This document shows, in pieces, positions 48,258 through 58,146 of a DNA stretch of 64,000 nt. The stretch lies in contig NZ_JAIRBM010000003.1 of assembly GCF_020089865.1 (NCBI RefSeq), positions 186,001 to 250,000 on the forward strand. The letters are read 5' to 3'. The position numbers and the translations under genes are program-made. Each line of letters opens with the position of its first letter. Position 1 is the first letter of the stretch. A model generated the notes under the pieces. That model saw only the letters and a program-made list of their open reading frames with translations, ran no database searches and was not told the DNA's origin. The DNA is from Microvirga puerhi (GTDB taxonomy: Bacteria; Pseudomonadota; Alphaproteobacteria; Rhizobiales; Beijerinckiaceae).

Positions 48258-48533
48258 CGGTCCCTCCCCCGAGCACTCCGTCAAGTCATCGTAAGCGCTA
48301 CGATAGGCCCGTGGAGACACTGAAACAATCAATCTCCAGAGCCCTTCCATCACTCATCGGGGGAAACCCCGGCGGGGGCATCGCAGAAATCTTTCCCAAG
48401 CGGGCGGAATCATCATGACCAGGACCGTGACGCCGTTTGTCAGGAGGAGCGAAGGCCAAGTGCTTTCATGTCGGACAAAAGGGGCTTGCTCGACCATGAA
48501 CCGGTCCGAGGTTCCCCAGGCGATGCAGTTCGT

Positions 48534-48874
48534 GACGTCTTGTCGGGACGTCGTCCTATGCCGTGACTTTCCCGAAGGGGCAGGTTCCCCCTGTGAGAGG
48601 CTTCTGGTCGTTGATGATCTACAACCCCGACCACCTCTTTGCCCCGAACGCATTGAACCGCTTTGCGCTCAGCACGAAGAACAAGACACTGAAATACAAC
48701 CCCGACGGCTCGCTAACCCTCTGCCTTGGCAATCAATCGCCGGGCCAGGACAAAGAATCCAACTGGGTGCCCGCGCCGAGTGGGAATTTCTCAATCTGGC
48801 TCAGGACCTATTGGCCCGACGACGCGATGCTCAACGGACGGTGGAAGCCGCCTGTCGTCAGCCGCTTGCAGTGA
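48534..48874 (+). pseudogene. DUF1214 C-terminal fragment (broken DUF1254/DUF1214 gene)
   Basis: The translated fragment matches the end of DUF1214 proteins: YAVTFPKGQVPPVRGFWSL, NALNRFALSTKNKTL, DKESNWVPAPSGNF and WPDDAMLNGRWKPP. Complete DUF1254/DUF1214 proteins are several times longer. An in-frame stop lies just before 48534 and no upstream part was found, so this is a truncated remnant. A GTG at 48563 could still start translation. Such genes often accompany the sulfatase and beta-barrel genes found next door. Confidence 0.7.
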
Positions 48875-48960
48875 GCGGGCGCGATCGACGGCGACCATCA
48901 CCGCAGGAACGTGACCGTGTGCCACGAGACTGACCTTGGCCGACTCGCGGGCGTCCGCCG

Positions 48961-49335
48961 CTACCGGACATTCACTCGATAGTTGAGCATGGATGTACCG
49001 GGCTTCTCGTCGATGCTCTGCCCCTGTGCGGTGATCACGAAGTTGTCGGGACCGCGGTAACCCGGCGCGGGGGTGTATGTCCATGTGTCCTTATCGATCA
49101 TCTGAAGAGTGCCGTGCTGGGGACGCTGGCTGATTTCCGAACTGCTGAGCGTGCCGCGGGGTGTGATGTCGTACATGCATCCTTGCCCCGCCTGGACATC
49201 GAAGTCTGCAGTCATGTTCGCGCCCATGATGGGCTGGTTGCCTGCGACGATGCACATGGCCTGCGCCTGAGCGAGAGCCGGACCGACGGACAGAAGCATC
49301 ATTGGGAATGCTACGATCGAAACTGACGGCTTCAT
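48961..49335 (-). CDS. Exported protein with an Ig-like domain
   Basis: This 124-residue protein has a signal peptide (about residues 1-23, ending ALAQA). A compact beta-rich domain follows, with two cysteines (about residues 28 and 53) and a YTPAPGYRGPDNFVITAQG segment reminiscent of bacterial Ig-like or cadherin-like repeats. The function is unknown. It lies downstream of the sulfatase on the same strand, separated by 131 bases. Confidence 0.68.
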   Translation of the reverse strand: MKPSVSIVAFPMMLLSVGPALAQAQAMCIVAGNQPIMGANMTADFDVQAGQGCMYDITPRGTLSSSEISQRPQHGTLQMIDKDTWTYTPAPGYRGPDNFVITAQGQSIDEKPGTSMLNYRVNVR

Positions 49336-49466
49336 GACGATTTCCTCTCGAGTTTCCCGACAAGCGGTCGAAGCTAGCCCCCTTTTCGAGGCCTTTGGCC
49401 TTCGCCTTGCGATCGGCGGACACCTGATTGGAAATGCCCGCCGACGTTAAAACGCGCCCGCTCAGG

Positions 49467-51239
49467 TTACTGGCTTGGGTTCGTCGTTCCCTTCCTGATC
49501 TGCTCGGTGACCTGATCCAGGTTCCAGCTCGCCGGATCCTGAAGGGGAGGGAACTCCTTGTAGCTCTCGAGCTCCTTGAGCCATAGCTGTTGGCCGATGG
49601 GCAGAATGTTCCAGTTGTAGACCCAGGACGTAACCGGACCCGCGATCGACCCGGCGTAGGCAAAAGGAGCTGCCTTGTTCCATTCGCCAACCGACGTCTC
49701 GAATGGATCGCGCCTGAGGTTGACCATGCTGGCCATGAACTGGGTCTGAACTCCCGGAACGTTGAAGCCAAGGGAAGTTTCGGGCGCGATCGCGAAATAC
49801 AGCTTCCAGTTCCCGTAGCGCACTGCCGACGGACGCGGGCCGGAATAGTAGAAGAAGGTGTCGCGCGCGGACGTCTCCGAACGTCCCGAGAGGTACTCGG
49901 TCTGGTCGATGCCATCGAGCGTCGTTTTCACGATGCCGGGATACTGGCCCGCCTCGATCTGCTTCTTCAGTCCGTCACCCTTCGGCCCGCCGGCGATGTC
50001 GACCAGCGTCGGCAGCCAATCGAGCGAGGCGAAGATGCCGTCCTTGATTGTGCCGGGCTTGATGACGCCCGGCCAGCGGACGACCAAGGGCGCTCGCATG
50101 CCGCCTTCCCACGTGTTCATCTTCGAGCCCTTGAACGGCGTGGTGCCGCCGTCAGGGAAGGTGAAGACCTCGGCGCCATTGTCGGTGGTGAACACGACGA
50201 TGGTGTTGTCGAGCTGGCCCATGTCCTCGAGCTTCTTCAGCACGTAGCCGATGTTGTCGTCGAGCTGCTTCATGCCGGCTTCATTGACGCCCCAGTCCTT
50301 TCCGCCTTGCTGGCCCACCATCGCCATGTACTTGTCCGGCAACACGGTCGTGATGTGCATGCGCGCCGGATTATACCAGACGAAGAACGGCTTGTTGGTC
50401 CGACGCGGATCATTGCGATCGAGGAAGTCGATGACCTTGGCCGAGATCTCCTCGTCCACAGACTTCGAGCGCTCGAGCGTCAGCGGGCCCTGGTCCGTGC
50501 AGCTCTGGTTCTTCGACGAGCCATCGGAAGACTTGCACGCCAGGATGTTGCGCGGGGGTGTGAGGCAGGTGTTGGTGTTGGGATCCACGGCGCCCGGCAC
50601 CTCGGCGACGCCGGGGATCGGCGTGTTCTTGCACGGCGGCGCGATGCCCTGTTGCGTCGGGGTCTTGTTGATGTCGAGAAAACTCACCTGCTGCATCGCA
50701 TCCAGGTGATACAAGTAGCCCCAGAACTCCTGGAATCCGTGCGCGGTCGGCAACGCATCGGTGTGGTCGCCGAGGTGGTTCTTGCCGAACTCGCCGGTGT
50801 TGTAGCCGAGATCGAGCAGGAACTTGGCGAGTGCCGGGGTTCCCGGCCGCAGGTAGGACGGGCTGCCGGGCAGTTGCGGCGGGATCATGCCGGTGCGCAG
50901 CGGATTCATGCCGGTGAAGAAGGCGTTGCGACCCGCCGTGCAGCTCTGCTCGGCATAGTAGGTCATGAACTTCGCACCTTCCTGCCCGATCCGATCGATG
51001 TTGGGTGTCTCACCGACCATCAGGCCCTGATGGTAGATTCTCGGCTGCATCCAGCCGATGTCGTCGCCCATGATGAACAGGATGTTGGGTCTTTGCTGCG
51101 GTGGCGTCTGGGCGGCGGCTGGGGCCACCGCTGCTGCTGCGACGAGGGCCGTGGCGCCGATCAAGGCAGCCTTTGTCTTCGTCCGACAGAAGTTGGCCCT
51201 TCCGTCTGACGATTGTGAGAACGCACGATCATGACTCAT
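49467..51239 (-). CDS. Exported type I arylsulfatase
   Basis: This 590-residue sulfatase has a Tat/Sec-like leader (about residues 1-44, hydrophobic core ending APAAAQ). The metal-binding Asp pair lies in FIMGDDIGW. The formylglycine motif C-T-A-G-R has its modifiable Cys at residue 100. A downstream FTTDNGAE supplies further metal ligands. A segment with several cysteines around residues 215-260 is unusual. The long N-terminal frame to 51464 is not used; the ATG at 51239 has GAGAGGAG upstream. Maturation needs a formylglycine-generating enzyme, which is not in this window. Confidence 0.9.
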   Translation of the reverse strand: MSHDRAFSQSSDGRANFCRTKTKAALIGATALVAAAAVAPAAAQTPPQQRPNILFIMGDDIGWMQPRIYHQGLMVGETPNIDRIGQEGAKFMTYYAEQSCTAGRNAFFTGMNPLRTGMIPPQLPGSPSYLRPGTPALAKFLLDLGYNTGEFGKNHLGDHTDALPTAHGFQEFWGYLYHLDAMQQVSFLDINKTPTQQGIAPPCKNTPIPGVAEVPGAVDPNTNTCLTPPRNILACKSSDGSSKNQSCTDQGPLTLERSKSVDEEISAKVIDFLDRNDPRRTNKPFFVWYNPARMHITTVLPDKYMAMVGQQGGKDWGVNEAGMKQLDDNIGYVLKKLEDMGQLDNTIVVFTTDNGAEVFTFPDGGTTPFKGSKMNTWEGGMRAPLVVRWPGVIKPGTIKDGIFASLDWLPTLVDIAGGPKGDGLKKQIEAGQYPGIVKTTLDGIDQTEYLSGRSETSARDTFFYYSGPRPSAVRYGNWKLYFAIAPETSLGFNVPGVQTQFMASMVNLRRDPFETSVGEWNKAAPFAYAGSIAGPVTSWVYNWNILPIGQQLWLKELESYKEFPPLQDPASWNLDQVTEQIRKGTTNPSQ

Positions 51240-52298
51240 GGGGTGCTCCTCTCCCTGATGATGCAGCGGAGGCCGACATGGCTCGTCTAGGCGTCGCCCG
51301 TCTGCGGATAGCGCGCCGCCGGGTGATAGCGCCGGCACGCCGGACCATGTCGGACGGCGTTGGCGTGGTGGCACGGGAGCCAATGTGAATCCGGGTGTCG
51401 GCCTGCGACATGGGCGCCGCTCCTCATCCTGGCATCCCGCCAGTGACGTACCGTGCATGGACAAAGCAACATCGGAGTTCGCCGTGACATCACAGACGGA
51501 GAACCCTGATTGGTCTACACAAGAAGAACGGCTGCCGATTGCCCGTTGCCGTGGGGTCTATCTCGGAGCTTGAGGTCAGATCCGCCTTGGACGCGGACGG
51601 CACCGATCGGGCCGGGCATGTTGGATTGGCGGAAGGCGCCATGCCTGATCCTGGTCGATAGCGAAGCCACCGCCCGTTCAACTCGACCGACCACGCTACC
51701 TGCAGCCCATCCATTGCAGAGGTCTGGACCCGGTCTCCGGGTGAAGCGACACAGGCAACGTCACCTTTCCGGGCGCGGAGTGCGGCCGCAGCGATGGAGG
51801 TTTGCTGCAAGGCTCTGAATAACCTCTGACAATGCCATGATTAAGGCATCTAATCACGAAGGCAGAGCAGATAATCCTTCTGAGCGAAACCGCTACGTCG
51901 GTGCTGGCTCGTTCGGGGAGTACTTTCATTGAGCCAGATCACGCATGTCCGTCTCGTCGGACCGCTTCGCGTGTTGTTACGCCACATCACGAGCCACCGT
52001 CATGTGGGAGGAGCCTAGCAACGAAATCAGCGCAATTCGGATCACGAGGGACGACGGCCATATCCGCAGGCTGTGCGTGGGCAGCTGTCGTGGCATGCCC
52101 TAAAGGGCAATTTGGCTGTCACCGACAGGCGGCTAGATTTTCCTCTGTCGCATCGCGCCGGCGAGCCGCGAGAGGGCTTCCCCTTCAGGTCATGGGAGGA
52201 GCATTTCATGGGAGGAACATTGTGCTTCATGTTGTGCAGGACAACGGCTCCTGGGTGACCTACCGGAGTGGGCTGCGGCAGATCGGGGGAACGATCGC
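51240..52298. other. Long gene-free stretch between divergent sulfatase and beta-barrel genes
   Basis: No convincing gene is seen on either strand; the largest frame (51901-52302) has a composition unlike a real protein. A near-perfect direct repeat CATGGGAGGA(G/A)CATT occurs at 52191-52205 and 52207-52221. The region may contain decayed genes and the divergent promoters. Confidence 0.4.
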
Positions 52299-53135
52299 AT
52301 GAAGCACAGACTCACGCGTTACAGTCACCTGGGAGCCAGTCTCGCCCTGGCCACCTTGGTCTCCTTGGCCGGCTCGGGCGCCTTTGCTCAGAAGGAGCAC
52401 GGCGGCGCGGGCGATCTCGCCAAGGCGGCGCAGAACCCAATCGCCGACATGATCAGCCTGCCGTTCCAGAGCAACCTGAACTTCGCCGTCGGCCCGCACA
52501 GCAAACCGCAGAACATCCTCAATATCCAGCCGGTCATCCCGCTCCATCTCGACCAGGACTGGAATCTGATCACCCGCTGGATCATGCCGGTGATCTCGCA
52601 GCCGCCCCTGACGATCACCGGCGACCGCGAGGCCGGCCTCGGCGATTTCAACCCGAGCTTCTTCTTCTCGCCGAGGCAGCCGACGCACGGCGTCATCTGG
52701 GGCATCGGCCCGACCTTCGTGTTGCCCACGGGTACCGACAAGACGCTGACGCAGGGCAAGTATTCGATCGGGCCGAGCTTTGTCGCGGTCATCGACAAGG
52801 GGCCGTGGCTGTTCGGCGTCCTCATCAACAACGTCTGGTCGTTCGCCGGCAAGAGCAAACGCCCCGATGTCAACCAGATGCTGGTGCAACCGTTCGTGAA
52901 CTACAACTTCGCGGGCGGCTGGTACCTGACCTCGTCACCGATCATCACCGCAAACTGGCAAGAAAGCGGCAGGGAGCGTTGGACCGTGCCGGTCGGCGGC
53001 GGGTTCGGGCGCGTGTTCAAGATCGACGAGCAGCCTGTCAACATGCAGCTCTCCGCCTACTACAACGTCGTGAAGCCGACGGACGGCGCGAATTGGCAGC
53101 TTCGGGCGGAACTGACATTCCTGTTCCCAGAATAG
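52299..53135 (+). CDS. Outer-membrane beta-barrel protein (neuromedin U/transporter-like annotation)
   Basis: This 278-residue exported protein has a signal peptide (about residues 1-30, ending GAFAQ). Alternating hydrophobic strands typical of an outer-membrane barrel follow, for example WNLITRWIMPVISQPPL, GIGPTFVLPTGTD and a terminal LTFLFPE. Homologs are often labelled 'neuromedin U' or phenol-degradation (MetA)-like; those names do not establish a function. It is next to the sulfatase, and the pair may be linked to uptake or processing of sulfated compounds (inference). Confidence 0.8.
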   Translation: MKHRLTRYSHLGASLALATLVSLAGSGAFAQKEHGGAGDLAKAAQNPIADMISLPFQSNLNFAVGPHSKPQNILNIQPVIPLHLDQDWNLITRWIMPVISQPPLTITGDREAGLGDFNPSFFFSPRQPTHGVIWGIGPTFVLPTGTDKTLTQGKYSIGPSFVAVIDKGPWLFGVLINNVWSFAGKSKRPDVNQMLVQPFVNYNFAGGWYLTSSPIITANWQESGRERWTVPVGGGFGRVFKIDEQPVNMQLSAYYNVVKPTDGANWQLRAELTFLFPE

Positions 53136-53791
53136 GCCATAGCCCGCGATGGCACACTAGCGCCGATAGTGAGCGGCGGCTCAGAGTGCCTGAGATGGTG
53201 CATCACTGCTGACGCTTGTACTACATGACGATGCCATGCGCGAATATGCCTATGGCCCGGCAGCAAGCCTACCCAACAGCAAGGTCGGCACCTTCGCCCC
53301 TGCGGTCTACAACGAAGCAACGGACAAGGGTAGGGTGGTGATTAGCATGAAAGACGATTGGAAGTGCATCTTCGTTCACATAGTGCCCGTGCCGCTATGC
53401 GCGATACACTCCGGTGTCACTGTAAAGAAAGTGCCCTGCCCTCTAGGAAGGTCTGGTCAGCTCCACCGTCTTGTGATCAGATGCCGCCATGCGATCCATG
53501 CGGAGGTTCGCGTGAGGCTTTCTTGCCACGACGCACCGACTGATAGCCCTCGTCTTACAGTCCCCTATCTCGCAATTGGATATCGTCCCTGGGTCTTGCC
53601 ATCAGTTCGGACCCTCGGACACGAGACTGGGCCTGTTTGTGACGCACCGCGGCATCCGCAGGACCGGTCCTGCTCGAGGTGTCGGCTCGGTATTTCGCTA
53701 TCTAAGTTTTCCTCGATCCGGACCAGCGAGCTTCTGAGCACGACGGGATGGCTCGGCTCTCCATTTTCCAAAATTGGCGGAGATTTCATCA
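53136..53791. other. Gene-free stretch
   Basis: The long frame 53236-53901 overlaps the next gene in another phase and shows no domain-like sequence. No RNA gene or insertion sequence was recognised. Confidence 0.4.
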
Positions 53792-54685
53792 ATGGGGCTC
53801 ACCTTCCGCAACCTTTCTCACAGTCTGCTCATGTTCCTTGGGGGCATCGTTGCGACCGGAGGAGCAGCGCAGGCCGCCGATCTCGCGCCGACGCCCGTTG
53901 AAGCCCCGGCTCCGGCAATCTCCGGATGGACGTACCGCTTCACACCCTATGGCTGGCTGGTAGGCCTGAAGGGCACCGAGACTATCCGGGGCCGCTCCGT
54001 GAAGGTCGATGCGAGCTTCATCGACATCGTCGAACATAGTGACTCTCTTGTCGCGTTGATGGGCGATTTCGAGGCGCGCAAGGGGCCGATCACCCTCTAC
54101 GGTGATGTGGTCTGGGCCAGCATTGGGGCGCAGGGCGGCAATATCCGACAACGCAGCTTCGTTTCAGGGGCGACCGTCGTCGTCGATCCGTCTCTGAGCC
54201 TGAACATCGATTTGGCGATTCTGGAAGTCGGAGGCGCCTACGAGGTCCTACGCTCCGGACCATTGGCATTCGATGTACTCGCAGGTGCCCGCTACTGGTA
54301 TCAGAAAGCAGAACTCTCGCTGGACGTCGCGGCAGCGGCCGATCTCGGCGATCTGGTAATCGTCGGCGGGCGTGGGTTCGCGCGCTCCGGTTCCGTCAAC
54401 TGGCTCGATCCGGTGGTCGGTGCACGCATGCGCTACGCCGTCGCGCCCGGTCAGGAAATCTTCCTGCGCGGTGACATCGGCGGCTTTGGGGCAGGCAGCC
54501 GGTTCTCGTGGCAGGCCGTCGGGGGCTACAGCTTCGATATCGGGACCTATCAGGGCATCACATTCTCGGGTGTGGTCGGCTATCGGGCACTCTATGTCGA
54601 CTACAGTCAGGGCGAGGGACGTCGCCGCTACGAGTTCGATATGCTCACCCACGGGCCGATCGTCGGCATCAGCGCAAGGTTCTAA
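53792..54685 (+). CDS. Outer-membrane beta-barrel protein
   Basis: This 297-residue exported protein has a signal peptide (about residues 1-29, ending AAQAA) and a Pro/Ala linker. A beta-barrel follows (FTPYGWLVGLKGTETI, GARYWYQKAEL, RMRYAVAPGQEIFLRGDIGG) and ends in the outer-membrane signature ARF. GGAG about ten bases upstream supports the ATG at 53792. It is similar in style to the Omp25/opacity-like and 'hypothetical outer membrane' proteins of Rhizobiales. The substrate or role is unknown. Confidence 0.78.
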   Translation: MGLTFRNLSHSLLMFLGGIVATGGAAQAADLAPTPVEAPAPAISGWTYRFTPYGWLVGLKGTETIRGRSVKVDASFIDIVEHSDSLVALMGDFEARKGPITLYGDVVWASIGAQGGNIRQRSFVSGATVVVDPSLSLNIDLAILEVGGAYEVLRSGPLAFDVLAGARYWYQKAELSLDVAAAADLGDLVIVGGRGFARSGSVNWLDPVVGARMRYAVAPGQEIFLRGDIGGFGAGSRFSWQAVGGYSFDIGTYQGITFSGVVGYRALYVDYSQGEGRRRYEFDMLTHGPIVGISARF

Positions 54686-55468
54686 TCGGGCAGGACGTCC
54701 TGCAGTCGCGTTTCGGGTACGGTGTCGTATTCACGGGCAGAGCAGTGTGCCATGGCTCATTACTGGGCGCGTAAGCTCACTGCTCTGGGCCAGGTGGTGA
54801 AGCTCATGCCGCCAGGCCATGAAACCTCACTCGCGGCTGTTCGGCCTCTCCTTGGTGTTTCTCGCCCAAACCTCTAGGGGCTAATCCTACTGGTTCCAGC
54901 TGCGCCGATCCAAAGCGAGCGAAATCCTTGTGGGCAAGCAGGGGGCGGGCGCGCTGACGAGCAGCCAGCTTTGCGGTATCAGGATCTGGGGCGCCATGCG
55001 GAGCCTGCCCAGCTCGAATTCCTCTACCGCATCCGGGGAAAAGCCTTTCCCCTGGCAGGGCAGGAGTCCGGGAAGGGCCAATCAGCCCGCCGTGACCAGG
55101 ATTCGGTTGTTCCGGGATCGTATGGCCTAACCACCTATACAATCGCGGGAGCATGTCCCGAGCCTCGGACTTCCGGCGCGTCCACCCTATCGATCCAAGT
55201 CGGCCTCTTTATGCCTGCGCCGTCGCGTGACATGGATCGCCGTTGACCAAAGGCGGTAGCAGGCGGATCTTCCGGGGGTGATGCATCCACTCCCGGTGAA
55301 ACTCGTCACCGGTATACTGGACGCCGAAACACACGTTCCGGAGCGATCTGTGATAGGGCCAGCGATTTGTGCAGGGCCGAGAGGAGCGGTGGCCAGGGTC
55401 TTAAGTTGCCACCCAAGTGGGAAATTCCTTGGCCAGACTGCAAACTCTATTATGGCCCCTACGGATCG
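54686..55468. other. Gene-free stretch left of the integrase remnant
   Basis: Only short frames with unconvincing composition occur (for example 54804-55154 minus). No copy of the tRNA-Thr 3' end was found here by eye. The stretch may contain decayed mobile-element sequence. Confidence 0.4.
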
Positions 55469-56118
55469 CTAGAGGAGAGGGTCCCGCCTGAAGGTGACGA
55501 TCTCGCCCGTAGGCCTGCTTTCCGATGCGTTGACAATCGTCTCCGCAATCCGATCCGAGGCACGACGAAGTGGGTCGGCATCGAGGTGCGCATACCGCGG
55601 GCCGTTGTTGCGGCTTGTGAATGCCCAAGCAGCTTTCCAATGATCGGCAGGCCAAGCCCGCCGGCGGCTCCGATACTCGCAAAAGTGTGCCGCAGATCAT
55701 GAAGACGAACGCCCGAGAGACTTGCCCGGCGCGAGACGGCTGCCCAGATCTTCTTGAGATCATGCTGGGGTCTCGTGGGATCGTCGCTCGGCACGACATA
55801 GGGTCCGACGCGAGGCAGATCGGCGAGCACGGCTAGCGCCGGCGCATTGAGCACTACAGGCTTCCGGCCGGTCTTCGAATCGGGGAGAAAGACTATGCCG
55901 CGCTCGAAGTCGACGTAATCCCATTTCAAATGCAGGACCTCACGAAGTCGGCAGCCGGTGAGCAGCAGCAAACGGAGTGCAGCGACAGGGAAGGGATCGA
56001 AGACCGTCCGCCGATTTTCGGCTTTCGGTGCGTGCTTGGACATTGGCCTGTTTTCATCGATCTCCCAGGGAATTCCGGTTGTCTCAGCCTCCCGAAGCGC
56101 GGCGCCGAGCCGGGCCAA
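55469..56118 (-). pseudogene. Tyrosine-type site-specific integrase, N-truncated and frameshifted
   Basis: The catalytic domain of a P4/prophage-type integrase is recognisable: LLLLTGCRLREVLHLKWDYV (catalytic Arg), VRLHDLRHTFAS (H-x-x-R) and IGKLLGHSQAATTA. Two extra bases (about 55595-55596) then shift the frame. In the next phase the missing end RYAHLDADPLRRASDRIAETI is still readable to a TAG at 55469-55471. The catalytic Tyr codon (55594-55592) is therefore out of frame. The N-terminal arm-binding and core-binding domains are absent, so the gene is inactive. Confidence 0.88.
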
Positions 56119-56248
56119 TACGTCTCTCTCTCGGCTCGTAGCGGACCGAGTGCGAAGATCAGCGTCCGAAGAGTAACGAGGCGGAAAGTTTCCAAGCGAA
56201 TTCGGTTATAGTCTTCGGCCGAGGATAACCCGCGCTCGGGAGGCTTAC

Positions 56249-57094
56249 ATGATGACAATGCCTGCGATCATGGCGGACGAACTCGGAAGGCATATCGCAA
56301 GCGACTTTCGCCGATGGTTCGGCTGCTCGCACCAAGACAAGGCCGAGCGGCTCGACGGTGCTGCACGGATGGCACTGGAATGCATCGGCAGGAGCGATGC
56401 TCTCTATCACAACGTCGAGCATACTTTCCTGGTCACCCTCGTCGGGCGGGACATTCTCCATGGCCGGATGCTGACCGAGCGCCTGGAGGCCGACGACTAC
56501 ACGCACCTGATCGTCGCTTGCCTGCTGCATGACATCGGCTATGTCCGCGGCATCCTGAAAGGCGATGGCAAGGACAGGTTCGTCGTGGACGCACATGGCA
56601 CGACCGTGACCGTGCCGCGTGGGGCATCGGATGCGGCGCTTGCCCCCTATCACGTCGACCGTTCCAAGCTGTTCGTCATGGACCGTCTGGCAGGCTCGCC
56701 CTTGCTCGATGCAGAGCGGGTGGCCCGGGCAGTCGAGTTGACCCGCTTTCCGGCCTGGGAACCGCCCGCCACCGACGAGAGCGATCATGAGGGACGGCTG
56801 GTGCAAGCCGCGGACCTGATCGGGCAACTCGGCGATCCCCTATACCTGAAAAAGGCCAATGCCCTATTCCACGAGTTTGAGGAGATCGGGATCAACCACC
56901 AACTCGGTTATGACACGCCGGCCGACCTGGTCGAGCGCTTCCCCGACTTCTACTGGACCAGCGTCTCACCGCGCCTGGTGGATGCGATTGCATATTTGAA
57001 TGTAACGGCATCGGGTCGGCAATGGATCGCCAACCTGCATAACCACGTGTTCTGCGCGCAGCACGCTTTCGCTCTCATGGGACCTCAGCGTTGA
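56249..57094 (+). CDS. HD-domain metal-dependent phosphohydrolase
   Basis: This 281-residue cytoplasmic protein has HD superfamily metal ligands: YHNVEHT and CLLHDIGYVRG, followed by a later Asp in VQAADLIGQLGDP. Homologs are annotated as HD-domain or metal-dependent phosphohydrolases; the nucleotide or other substrate is unknown. GGGAGG lies seven bases before the ATG at 56249. It is divergent from the integrase remnant. Confidence 0.85.
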   Translation: MMTMPAIMADELGRHIASDFRRWFGCSHQDKAERLDGAARMALECIGRSDALYHNVEHTFLVTLVGRDILHGRMLTERLEADDYTHLIVACLLHDIGYVRGILKGDGKDRFVVDAHGTTVTVPRGASDAALAPYHVDRSKLFVMDRLAGSPLLDAERVARAVELTRFPAWEPPATDESDHEGRLVQAADLIGQLGDPLYLKKANALFHEFEEIGINHQLGYDTPADLVERFPDFYWTSVSPRLVDAIAYLNVTASGRQWIANLHNHVFCAQHAFALMGPQR

Positions 57095-57418
57095 ATCTGT
57101 GTCGAACGGCGGGGGAGCCCTATTCCCAGATATCACAGAGCGAGAGCTGTCCCAAAATGCAAAGTCGACACTCGTATTCAAGGGAGGATGAGGGGGAACA
57201 GTTCAAAATCGATCTGGCGTTGGCCGGGCGCGCGACGGGCTTCCGCATCTGCGCCGAATACGAGCGATTTATGTTTGATTTGCATTCTAACGATGAGCCA
57301 GACGCCAGGGTGGATACTTGTGCTGCGTCCCAAACTGGCAAGCACGCGTCCCAAGCCATCAAGCAGGCTCTTGTCCCCTCCGTAGGCTGACGATCGATGG
57401 AATCAGGAGGAGACCGAG
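57095..57418. other. Intergenic stretch, nothing recognised
   Basis: A 99-codon plus-strand frame (57091-57390) has no recognisable features. A purine-rich AGGAGGAGACC sequence just before 57419 is the ribosome-binding site of the next gene. Confidence 0.45.
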
Positions 57419-57949
57419 ATGCGAAAGGGAATGATCGGAATCGTGGCGGCCCTGCTCGTCGGTGGCGCGCCCGTTGCCCGTGCACAGCAGACCCCCGCAG
57501 CCCCGGGCAGCATGCCCGACAACGGAGGGCTGAGCCAGCCCGAGTTCAAGATGTTGACCGATCTTCGGGTTGGGGTGATCAAGGCGGCTCTGCAACTCAC
57601 ACCGGAGCAGGAGAAACTCTGGCCTGCCGTGGAAGAGGCGATCCGCGCCAGGGCCGAGACGCGCTATCGCCGTTTGGCTGCGCTCGACGCACGCATGGGC
57701 CAGTGGCGCGAAATCGATCCGGTGCAGTTTTATCGCCAGCGCGCCGATGTTCTGGCGGAGCGGGCGGCAGGCCTGAAAAAGCTCGCCGATGCCTGGCAGC
57801 CACTTTACCAGAGCCTCACGCCTGATCAGAAGACGCGGCTGCGCCTCGTGACGGTGCGCGCCCTTGAGGGATTCCGGACCGCCCTGGACAACCGCCGCAT
57901 GGACGCGGATGACGAAGAGGACATCGAACTCTGGATCTCCCCTCAATAG
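57419..57949 (+). CDS. Spy/CpxP-family periplasmic protein (LTXXQ motif)
   Basis: This 176-residue exported protein has a signal peptide (about residues 1-22, ending ARAQQ). A mostly helical mature part carries two LTXXQ motifs, LTPEQ (near residue 60) and LTPDQ (near residue 137). Spy/CpxP proteins act as periplasmic chaperones or stress sensors. AGGAGGAG precedes the start. The acidic C-terminus (DADDEEDIE) is notable. Confidence 0.85.
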   Translation: MRKGMIGIVAALLVGGAPVARAQQTPAAPGSMPDNGGLSQPEFKMLTDLRVGVIKAALQLTPEQEKLWPAVEEAIRARAETRYRRLAALDARMGQWREIDPVQFYRQRADVLAERAAGLKKLADAWQPLYQSLTPDQKTRLRLVTVRALEGFRTALDNRRMDADDEEDIELWISPQ

Positions 57950-58146
57950 GCAGATCCAGAAATGTGCGCCCGACGTTGAGGGAAAGGGGCTGCCATAGAC
58001 GGCTCGCTCTGCATCTGTCATCAAGCCTGACAAGCCCGATACGAGGTCGATGCCGACACCCGGTACGATCTCTTTCGGCATGCTCCCGACCCTGCAACAG
58101 GATCCAGGAGACGGCGAGCCCAGCGGTCCCGCATGCCAGAATTCCG

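Noticed and set aside
51901-52302. 133-codon frame before the beta-barrel gene
   Set aside because: Composition unlike a folded protein, overlaps the ribosome-binding site of the next gene.
54686-56250. Second copy of the tRNA-Thr 3' end as attR
   Set aside because: Only a short partial match (TTCGAATCGGGGA near 55874, inside the integrase remnant) was seen, too short to be an att duplication.
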